Source: Candidatus Omnitrophota bacterium
GTDB lineage: Bacteria; Ratteibacteria; UBA8468; B48-G9; JAFGKM01
NCBI GenBank assembly: GCA_022704985.1
Contig: JAKJFI010000016.1
Location: 1-11,888 of the forward strand
Reading direction: 5' to 3'
DNA: 11,888 nucleotides
Shown here: positions 5,809 through 11,888 of the stretch, piece by piece
Numbering within the stretch: position 1 is the first letter of the stretch
How the letters are laid out: each line of letters opens with the position of its first letter
Translations under genes and position numbers: made by a program
The notes under the pieces: model-generated
The model's input: the letters and a program-made list of their open reading frames with translations, nothing else
Databases searched by the model: none
What the model was told of the DNA's origin: nothing

Positions 5809-7800
5809 ATGATGTACATATCAATCCTCTGGCACCAGCCATATTACGTGAACCCTAAAACGGGCGTGATAGACACCCCTACGCTGATTTTCCGCACGCT
5901 GTTCAACTATTATCCCATGGCCATTCTTGCCGGAAACTCTCAGGGGATGAAAATAAATTTCAACCTGACGCCGGTTTTAATAAAACAGCTGCAAGGGATT
6001 GCATCAGGGCAATTCACCGACACCTTTCTCTCGCTTCTCATGGAAGACAACCAGCCTGCTCCAAAACAACTTTTGGCTTTTATCAGCGAACTCCCGGCGC
6101 AGATATTGAAAAAACACAGGATTATCAACGTTCTCAAAGAGAAAGTCGAGAAAAACTCATGCTCTGCACAGGACATCTTCGACCTGAAGATATACCTTCA
6201 TCTCGCCTGCTTCCATCCCCTTATACTCAATGAGGAACTACAATATCTCCTTAGAAAAGGACGGCACTTCAACGAAAAAGACCGCGAACTGATTTACGCA
6301 AGGGAAAAAGAGATACTGACGGACGTGCTGAAACTTTACAGAGATATCCAGGAAAAGGGACAGGCGGAGATAAGCACAAGCCCTATGATGCATCCCATCA
6401 TGCCTCTTCTTTTCAGCACGGATAACGCGAGAAAAACCAAGACCTCCCTTGAGATACCGGAAGGCATTTTTTCATACCCCGTGGATGCGGGGATACACCT
6501 GACAAAGGGAATAGAAACATATGAGAGGACTTTTGGCAGAAAGCCTGCGGGTATCTGGCCATCAGAGGGAAGCTTGAGCGCCGAAGTGCTCGAATTATTT
6601 GCCGAAAACGGCATACTCTGGACGGCAACTGATGAGTATCTCCTGGCAGAAACACTTTCCAGACCGTTATCCGCCAATGAGCATTACAGCATATGGAATT
6701 TCAGGGACAGGATTTCAATATTCTTCAGAGACCACCACATATCCGATCTAATCGGTTTCGGTTACCAGCATCTGCAAGAAACCGATGCCGCAACAAGATT
6801 TACGGAATACCTGCAGGCTATGTCTTCCGGCAACCAGGGACGCCTCGTGACGATTATCCTTGACGGAGAGAATCCGTGGGACTTCTACCCGGATTACGGA
6901 AAAACTTTCCTTTCATCCGTTTATGAAATCCTTTCAGGTGCGAGCAATATCAAGACAGTAACATTCACTGAAGCTCTCAATGCTGACATTAAACGCGACA
7001 GTATCATGACGATATCTCCGGGTAGCTGGATGGGCAATAATTTTGACAACTGGATAGGCAGGACTCCGGCAAACAAGGCCTGGGAAATATTGAACCGCGC
7101 CAGGAAGAAGGCAGAAGAAAGAAAGGGCGCATTGGATGAAAAGCGGTCTGCGGAACTGATTGAAACGATAATGCTTGCCGAATCCAGCGACTGGTTCTGG
7201 TGGTACAGCCTTCCCGCTGATAAAAAAACAAAGATTCGTTTTGACGCGTATTTCAGAAACATCATACGCAGGATGTACGAGCTGACGGGAAACGAGATAC
7301 CCGAATTCCTGAACCTGCCCGTTGAAGAGTATGTTGACGAAACGGTTTTCCCTTACATCAAACCGTTTATAGACGGCAGAATAACCCACTTCTATGAATG
7401 GCACGAAGCGGTCAGGGTGGACCCCTTCAGCATATGGTCAACATTCAGACCGGTTGACATTCCAGTCACCAAGCTTTTCTACGGTTATGACGAAGACAAT
7501 TTATACATAAGGCTGGATTACGCGAAAAAACCTGATTTTATAATCCAGATATCTTTTCGTAATTCAGTTAACAAAACATTCACCATACGGCCGTACCGGC
7601 AGGAAAATGAAGGGTTGACCGCAACAACGAATGAGATAGTCGAGATAGGCATCCCGAAGCAGGCAATACTTCCCGAAGGAGAAAAAAGCGTTTCGTTCTG
7701 CGTAAAAATCATTGAAAGCAACGACCAGGAGCTTGTGCTTCCCGGCGATGAATATTTCAAGATAACATTTTCGGAAAAGGAAGAGAATTGGATAGTGTGA
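5809..7800 (+). CDS. GH57 family alpha-glucan-acting glycoside hydrolase
   Basis: A retaining alpha-glucan hydrolase or transferase of family GH57, probably cytoplasmic since no signal peptide is visible. The conserved regions occur in order: WHQPYY at 8-13, HPIMPLL at 195-201, GIWPSEGSLS at 248-257 (predicted nucleophile E253) and LDGENPWDFY at 351-360 (predicted acid/base D352). SSDWFWWYS at 459-467 follows, as in amylopullulanase-like members. Residues about 520-660 look like a beta-sandwich (FYGYDEDNLYIRLDY near 557-571), similar to DOMON/glucodextranase C-terminal modules. The start is ATG 5809 or the adjacent ATG 5812, 35 bases after glgA; only a weak TAGAG precedes it. Overlap with glgB implies co-expression. 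Some GH57 enzymes are branching enzymes, but a GH13 branching enzyme follows, so I favour hydrolysis, debranching or chain trimming. The exact specificity cannot be read. Confidence 0.87.
   Translation: MMYISILWHQPYYVNPKTGVIDTPTLIFRTLFNYYPMAILAGNSQGMKINFNLTPVLIKQLQGIASGQFTDTFLSLLMEDNQPAPKQLLAFISELPAQILKKHRIINVLKEKVEKNSCSAQDIFDLKIYLHLACFHPLILNEELQYLLRKGRHFNEKDRELIYAREKEILTDVLKLYRDIQEKGQAEISTSPMMHPIMPLLFSTDNARKTKTSLEIPEGIFSYPVDAGIHLTKGIETYERTFGRKPAGIWPSEGSLSAEVLELFAENGILWTATDEYLLAETLSRPLSANEHYSIWNFRDRISIFFRDHHISDLIGFGYQHLQETDAATRFTEYLQAMSSGNQGRLVTIILDGENPWDFYPDYGKTFLSSVYEILSGASNIKTVTFTEALNADIKRDSIMTISPGSWMGNNFDNWIGRTPANKAWEILNRARKKAEERKGALDEKRSAELIETIMLAESSDWFWWYSLPADKKTKIRFDAYFRNIIRRMYELTGNEIPEFLNLPVEEYVDETVFPYIKPFIDGRITHFYEWHEAVRVDPFSIWSTFRPVDIPVTKLFYGYDEDNLYIRLDYAKKPDFIIQISFRNSVNKTFTIRPYRQENEGLTATTNEIVEIGIPKQAILPEGEKSVSFCVKIIESNDQELVLPGDEYFKITFSEKEENWIV
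7777..7785 (+). promoter_or_regulatory. Ribosome binding site that favours the TTG start of glgB
   Basis: AAGGAAGAG lies inside the end of the GH57 gene. AAGGA (7777-7781) is 6 bases before TTG 7788, a normal distance, but 15 bases before the alternative GTG 7797, which overlaps the GH57 stop as GTGA. This argues for the TTG start. Confidence 0.5.
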
Positions 7801-9713
7801 ACGGCAAATCGCCATATAACCGGGAGTTGCTGCATTTCAAACAATCAATATTCAGCCATCTTGACCTGTATCTTTTCAACGAAGGCACCCACCTTGAAAT
7901 CTACAAGAAGTTAGGTGCGCACAAGCGAGTCGTTGACGGGGTCGAGGGATATAATTTTTCCGTATGGGCTCCGAATGCAAGAGCGGTTAGCGTGAATGGC
8001 AACTTCAATAACTGGGACGGCCGCATTCACCGCATGAGGTGCCTGGGAAATTCCGGCATATGGGAAATCTTCATTCCAGATGTAAGGGATTATGAACCGT
8101 ACAAGTTCGAGATACATCCCGCAAGAGGCGGAACGCTTCTTAAATCCGATCCATACGGTTCTTTCTTTGAACTGCGTCCGGCTAACGCTTCTCTGACATA
8201 CAATTCGCTTTACAAATGGAAGAAGCCCCGTTTGAATTCTGACGACATATACAGACAGCCCGCGGCGATATACGAGATGCACCTGGGCTCATGGAAGCGA
8301 AGAGCGGACGGCTTCTTTCTGAATTATCGCGAAATTGCAGCTCATCTAATACCATACCTTCTGGAAACCGGCTTCAACTGGGTGGAATTCATGCCACTGA
8401 CAGAGCATCCGCTGGATGCTTCATGGGGCTATCAGACTACTGGTTTTTTCGCCCCGACAAACAGGCACGGTACACCGGACGACTTCCGCTTTCTCGTTGA
8501 CCGGATGCACGAAAATGGAATAGGCGTAATACTCGACTGGACTCCGGCACATTTTCCAAAGGACGATTTCGGACTCTATCTCTTCGACGGAACGCATCTC
8601 TACGAACATGCCAACCCCCAGAAAAGGGATCATCCGGACTGGAAGAGCGCGATATTCAACTACGGCAGGTATGAGGTGCGAAATTTCCTTATAAATAGTG
8701 CTCTGCACTGGATTGAAAGCTACAACATAGACGCGCTGCGGATTGACGGCGTTGCATCCATGCTTTACCTTGACTATTCGAGGAAACCCGGAGAGTGGAT
8801 GCCGAACATCCACGGAGGTAGGGAAAACATTGAGGCTGTCGATTTTCTCCAAAAACTCAACACGACGTTATACAACAAATTCTCGCATTCATTCACCGTT
8901 GCCGAGGAATCAACCTCATGGCCCATGGTCAGCCGCCCCGTTCACTTAGGCGGACTGGGTTTCGGATTCAAGTGGAACATGGGATGGATGCACGATACCC
9001 TTTCTTATTTCTCCAGAGACCCCGTTTACAGGAAACACCATCAGAATGCGCTCACATTCAGCCTTTACTACGCATTCTCGGAAAACTTCATATTGCCGCT
9101 TTCCCACGACGAAGTCGTGTACGGAAAGAAATCACTGCTTTCCAGGATGCCCGGAGATGACTGGCAGAAGTTCGCGAATCTGCGCCTGCTACTGACGTAT
9201 ATGTACTGCCACCCCGGCAAGAAACTCCTTTTCATGGGAGGGGAATTCGGACAACTAAACGAATGGAACTATGACCGCGAACTTGACTGGCATCTTCTCC
9301 AGCAGTCCCGGCATCAACAAACAAAGAGATTTGTTTCCGAACTTAACCGTATCTACAGGAGCGAATGTCCGCTTTTTGAGGTTGATACGGAGCACTCAGG
9401 TTTTGAATGGCTCGACTTTTCAGATTCCGAAAGCAGTATCATATCTTTAATGCGCCGCGGCAGGAATCCTGAAAACTTCGTCGTTGCCGTATTTAACTTT
9501 ACTCCGGTGCCGCGTCATAACTACAGAATAGGGGTTCCACGCGGATGTGCGTACAAGGAAATTTTTAACAGCGACTCGGAGTTCTACGGCGGCGGCAACA
9601 TAGGCAACATGGGCATAGTAAAATCCGAAGAGATTTCTTTTCACAACCGTCCATTTTCAATAACGCTCACCATTCCTCCGCTCGCCGGCATAATACTTAA
9701 ACCTTCTTGTTGA
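7788..9713 (+). CDS. glgB: 1,4-alpha-glucan branching enzyme (GH13)
   Basis: It cuts alpha-1,4 chains and re-attaches them as alpha-1,6 branches, making glycogen compact and soluble. The 641-residue protein starts with a short lead-in, then a CBM48 domain at about 52-135 (YNFSVWAPNARAVSVNGNF). The GH13 barrel is introduced by YEMHLGSW at 162-169. Catalytic signatures: DWTPAHFP at 250-257 (usually DWVPAHFP), ALRIDGVASMLYLDY at 316-330 with nucleophile D320, VAEESTSWP at 371-379 with acid/base E373, and LSHDEVVYG at 438-446 with D441. The all-beta C-terminal domain is complete. It is shorter than the 728-residue E. coli enzyme because the extra N-terminal module is missing, as in many bacteria. 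The gene overlaps the GH57 gene by 13 bases and seems to use TTG; GTG 7797 is the alternative (three codons shorter). Last gene of the operon. Confidence 0.96.
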   Translation: MDSVNGKSPYNRELLHFKQSIFSHLDLYLFNEGTHLEIYKKLGAHKRVVDGVEGYNFSVWAPNARAVSVNGNFNNWDGRIHRMRCLGNSGIWEIFIPDVRDYEPYKFEIHPARGGTLLKSDPYGSFFELRPANASLTYNSLYKWKKPRLNSDDIYRQPAAIYEMHLGSWKRRADGFFLNYREIAAHLIPYLLETGFNWVEFMPLTEHPLDASWGYQTTGFFAPTNRHGTPDDFRFLVDRMHENGIGVILDWTPAHFPKDDFGLYLFDGTHLYEHANPQKRDHPDWKSAIFNYGRYEVRNFLINSALHWIESYNIDALRIDGVASMLYLDYSRKPGEWMPNIHGGRENIEAVDFLQKLNTTLYNKFSHSFTVAEESTSWPMVSRPVHLGGLGFGFKWNMGWMHDTLSYFSRDPVYRKHHQNALTFSLYYAFSENFILPLSHDEVVYGKKSLLSRMPGDDWQKFANLRLLLTYMYCHPGKKLLFMGGEFGQLNEWNYDRELDWHLLQQSRHQQTKRFVSELNRIYRSECPLFEVDTEHSGFEWLDFSDSESSIISLMRRGRNPENFVVAVFNFTPVPRHNYRIGVPRGCAYKEIFNSDSEFYGGGNIGNMGIVKSEEISFHNRPFSITLTIPPLAGIILKPSC

Positions 9714-9718
9714 TGTTT

Positions 9719-9746
9719 TTGCTTTTGCCGGCATAAATGTTAAAAT
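9719..9746 (+). promoter_or_regulatory. Predicted promoter of glnA with extended -10
   Basis: TGTTAAAAT (9738-9746) is an extended -10 (TGn plus a 5/6 hexamer). A poor -35, TTGCTT (9719-9724, 3/6), lies 16 bases upstream, as expected where an extended -10 compensates. The ATG is 22 bases past the -10, and GGAG (9758-9761) sits 7 bases before it. The 55-base glgB-glnA gap shows no clear terminator, so read-through from glgB is also possible. Confidence 0.5.
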
Positions 9747-9768
9747 AGCAAATCAACGGAGAACGACA

Positions 9769-11103
9769 ATGAACGGTAAAAACATGAAAAACACAGATGT
9801 GCTGGAGATGGCCAGGGAGAACGATGTAAAGTTCATACGCCTGTGGTTTACGGACATCACCGGACAGATGAAAGGACTCACCATCACCACAGAGGAACTG
9901 GAAGACGCTTTGGAAAACGGCATGGGGTTCGACGGTTCCTCAATAAAGGGATTTGCGCGCGTGGATGAATCCGACATGGTCGCCATGCCCGACACGTCCA
10001 CATTTACAATACTTCCCTATCGCCCGAAAGAAAAAGCGGTCGCGGGGATGCTGTGCAATATACTTAATCCCAACAAAACGCCTTATGAAGGGGATTCAAG
10101 GTACATACTGAAGAAACAACTTGATAAGATAGCGAAGAAAGGATACACATTCTACGCGGGTCCGGAACTTGAATTTTTCATATTCAAGGACGAAAAGGGA
10201 ACCCAGCTCCTGGACGAAGGCGGCTATTTTGACATAACCACAATGGATGCCGGCAACGAAGTGCGGAGGGACACTATACTGACGCTGGAAAAAATGGGTA
10301 TAGATGTGGAATACGCTCACCACGAAGGCGCACCTTCCCAGCACGAGATAGACCTGCGGTACAAGGACGGGATGACCATGGCGGACACTGTAATGGTTTA
10401 CCGTATGGTGGTCAAAGAGATAGCGCAGATAAAAGGAGTTTACGCAACGTTCATGCCCAAACCGATATACGGGGTAAACGGTTCGGGAATGCACACGCAC
10501 CAGTCGATATTCAAGGGAGAGAAAAACCTGTTTTTTGACGCTGGAGACAAGTATCACCTGTCTGCGGAAGCAAAACATTACATCGCTGGCATTTTAAAGC
10601 ATGCGCGGGAGATAACACTTGTATGCAACCAGTGGGTAAATTCCTATAAGCGTCTTGTTACCGGGTACGAGGCCCCGGTATATATCTGCTGGGCAAGACG
10701 CAACCGTAGTTCACTTGTCAGGGTTCCCATGTACCAGCCAGGCAAGGAGAAATCGACGCGGGTGGAGTTCCGCTCACCCGATCCCGCGTGCAACCCGTAT
10801 CTTGCCTTCGCTTGCATGCTTGCCGCAGGCATGAAGGGAATAGAAAACAAGTATCCGCTAAGAGAACCGCTGGAAAGGGACGTGTACCATCTTACATCCG
10901 AAGAGATGAAAGAACTGGACGTTGAATATCTCCCTGGCAGTCTCGTGGAGGCAATAGAGGTTGCGGAAAAAAGCGCATTGCTGAAGGAGACTCTGGGCGA
11001 GCACATATTCTCCAACCTAATAGAGGCAAAAAAGATAGAATGGGACGAATACAGGAAACGGGTACATCCGTATGAACTGGATGCCTACCTGCCTATACTG
11101 TAA
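9769..11103 (+). CDS. glnA: Glutamine synthetase, type I (GSI-alpha-like)
   Basis: It joins ammonia to glutamate using ATP, the main entry of nitrogen; GSI enzymes are cytoplasmic dodecamers. All signatures are present in 444 residues. These are GPELEFFIF at 131-139 (metal-binding E133 and E135), HEGAPSQHEID at 185-195 (E186, E193), and NGSGMHTHQS at 237-246 (H242). NSYKRLVTGYEAP at 291-303 carries the active-site flap Glu E301, followed by RNRSSLVRVP at 311-320 and EFRSPDPACNPYLAF at 333-347. The length and the lack of the NLYDLPPEE adenylylation context (RDVYHLTSEE at 370-379 instead) point to the GSI-alpha type. R64 in GFARVDESDM corresponds to the Arg linked to glutamine feedback inhibition in Bacillus (R62), suggesting feedback rather than adenylylation control. 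Start ATG 9769 has GGAG 7 bases upstream. No PII gene or transporter is adjacent. Confidence 0.97.
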   Translation: MNGKNMKNTDVLEMARENDVKFIRLWFTDITGQMKGLTITTEELEDALENGMGFDGSSIKGFARVDESDMVAMPDTSTFTILPYRPKEKAVAGMLCNILNPNKTPYEGDSRYILKKQLDKIAKKGYTFYAGPELEFFIFKDEKGTQLLDEGGYFDITTMDAGNEVRRDTILTLEKMGIDVEYAHHEGAPSQHEIDLRYKDGMTMADTVMVYRMVVKEIAQIKGVYATFMPKPIYGVNGSGMHTHQSIFKGEKNLFFDAGDKYHLSAEAKHYIAGILKHAREITLVCNQWVNSYKRLVTGYEAPVYICWARRNRSSLVRVPMYQPGKEKSTRVEFRSPDPACNPYLAFACMLAAGMKGIENKYPLREPLERDVYHLTSEEMKELDVEYLPGSLVEAIEVAEKSALLKETLGEHIFSNLIEAKKIEWDEYRKRVHPYELDAYLPIL

Positions 11104-11155
11104 AAACTCATATCTTCAAAGGTGTTTTTCACTAACTCCTACTGCAACAAGACAA

Positions 11156-11176
11156 CCTGCGGGCATTTAACGCAGG
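11156..11176 (-). terminator. Weak candidate terminator at the end of mutL
   Basis: CCTGCG (11156-11161) and CGCAGG (11171-11176) form a 6-base-pair stem with a 9-base loop that contains the mutL stop codon. On the minus strand it is followed by TTGTCTTGTT, a T-rich but broken tract. On the plus strand no T run follows, so it is unlikely to terminate glnA. The rest of the 63-base convergent gap (11104-11166) shows nothing else I can support. Confidence 0.28.
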
Positions 11177-11888
11177 AACTGGCGGTCAAAGAAAGACTCG
11201 GAGAATTCAACGACGGTCGGACGACCGTGCGGGCATACAAAGGGCACCTCGCATTTCAGCAGTTCTTCCTTTATGTGCACCGCCTCTTCCGGTTTGATTT
11301 TCTCTCCCGCAAGAACCGAACCTTTGCATGCCCTCCTTGCAAGGGTCTCCGAATCACATCGTTCAATCCCCTTTTCTGAGAGAATACTCCTTACCGCCGC
11401 TTCAGAATCCTTTATTGCCTGAGGAAACCCGTGCAGAGCAATAGCGCCCCTGTCCCACCTCGTTGTCAGGAATCCGAGCTCCTCCATCTTTTCGTTTCCC
11501 TCTTCCCATACCGACATCTCCTCCGGACCGAGTTTTATGAGAAACGGCGTCAGCAGTCTTTGAATATCAATTATTCCCGTTTCAAACTGCCTTTTCAGAA
11601 TCTCGTAATTAATCCTTTCGTGGGCGGCATGCTGGTCTATGGCAAGCAGGACATCCTGCGATTCAAAGAAAAGATACTTGTTCCTGTAACTCCCTATGTA
11701 AACCGCCCCGGCCAGTCGCACCTTTATCGACTCTTCGGATTTCCCGGATTCCTGCTCTCCGGTGGAGGATGCACCGGCAAATATATCCCCTGCCCTTTCC
11801 TTTTCGGAAACGAAAGGTTTCCCTCCCCGGATGACCAATGACTCGCCCCTTTCAAAATATATGCTCTCTCTTTTTACCGCCGATGCCG
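11167..11888 (-). CDS. mutL: DNA mismatch repair protein MutL, C-terminal part (cut by right window edge)
   Basis: The frame is open to the right edge, so about 240 C-terminal codons are present and the N-terminal GHKL ATPase is outside. MutL links MutS mismatch recognition to strand removal. The visible part is the C-terminal dimerisation and endonuclease domain. The nuclease motif DQHAAHERINYE (DQHA-x2-E-x4-E) is encoded at 11602-11637. It is followed by ACKGSVLAGEKI (usually ACR), CPHGRPT and a terminal FLR in the manner of the FxR motif. These are the metal-binding elements of nicking MutL proteins, which are lacking in E. coli-type MutL that relies on MutH. The serine- and glutamate-rich stretch encoded near 11720-11800 is probably the end of the flexible linker. 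It converges on glnA with a 63-base gap. A TTG at 11838 is inside the gene and not the real start. Confidence 0.95.
   Translation of the reverse strand, partial: ASAVKRESIYFERGESLVIRGGKPFVSEKERAGDIFAGASSTGEQESGKSEESIKVRLAGAVYIGSYRNKYLFFESQDVLLAIDQHAAHERINYEILKRQFETGIIDIQRLLTPFLIKLGPEEMSVWEEGNEKMEELGFLTTRWDRGAIALHGFPQAIKDSEAAVRSILSEKGIERCDSETLARRACKGSVLAGEKIKPEEAVHIKEELLKCEVPFVCPHGRPTVVEFSESFFDRQFLR

Noticed and set aside
6934..7404. 156-codon minus-strand frame antisense to the GH57 gene.
   Set aside because: The GH57 frame is continuous with ordered motifs; the antisense frame has no supporting start site.
10096..10578. 160-codon minus-strand frame antisense to glnA.
   Set aside because: glnA is strongly conserved through this region, and the antisense frame is a codon-composition effect.
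11213..11228. Near-perfect palindrome ACGGTCG-GA-CGACCGT.
   Set aside because: It lies within mutL codons for the conserved CPHGRPT region and the following residues, has a 2-base loop and no T tract, so coding constraint explains it.
1..11888. Search for CRISPR arrays, insertion sequences, toxin-antitoxin or defence genes, tRNA or rRNA, and attachment sites.
   Set aside because: No regularly spaced repeats, transposase or integrase motifs, RNA-gene signatures or compositional break were seen; nearly all sequence is explained by conserved metabolic, transport and repair genes.

Overview
The window is an ordinary bacterial chromosomal segment built around a five-gene glycogen (alpha-1,4/1,6-glucan) operon. 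Coding density is high and I see no mobile element, CRISPR array, tRNA or rRNA. The organism looks like a Gram-negative-type (diderm) bacterium of moderate GC content. This rests on a lipoprotein with a lysine after the lipobox cysteine, conventional sigma70-like promoters, Shine-Dalgarno sequences, a MutL carrying the endonuclease motif (absent from E. coli-type MutL), and a short Bacillus-like glutamine synthetase. I cannot place it in a phylum; an uncultured or candidate-phylum lineage is possible but is only a guess.

Layout from left to right. (1) 1-196, minus: the first 65 codons of a small lipoprotein cut by the left edge, with its own promoter at 219-247. (2) 381-1751, minus: a 12-helix MFS transporter, with a candidate terminator hairpin at 323-339. 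(3) 1752-2013: a divergent promoter region holding a minus-strand promoter for the transporter and a strong TTGATA-17-TATAAT promoter for the glycogen genes, followed by a roughly 150-base leader. (4) 2014-9713, plus: glgC, a galT-like gene, glgA, a GH57 glycosidase and glgB, with gaps of 7, 72 and 35 bases and then a 13-base overlap, so they are probably one operon. (5) 9769-11103, plus: glnA (type I glutamine synthetase) with its own extended -10 promoter. (6) 11167-11888, minus: the C-terminal part of mutL, convergent with glnA and cut by the right edge.

How the genes work together: GlgC makes ADP-glucose from glucose-1-phosphate, GlgA polymerises it, GlgB adds alpha-1,6 branches, and the GH57 enzyme probably trims, debranches or degrades the glucan. 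The GalT-family protein feeds hexose-1-phosphate in, or moves nucleotide between sugar phosphates; its position between the ADP-glucose maker and user raises the possibility that it acts on ADP-glucose. No glycogen phosphorylase (glgP) or GlgX-type debranching enzyme is present in the window. glnA and mutL belong to nitrogen assimilation and mismatch repair and appear to be neighbours only.

I found no convincing new multi-gene system. The points most worth a second look are the glgC leader (overlapping short reading frames plus structure that could pair with the ribosome binding site), the substrate of the GalT-like enzyme, and the role of the GH57 enzyme.
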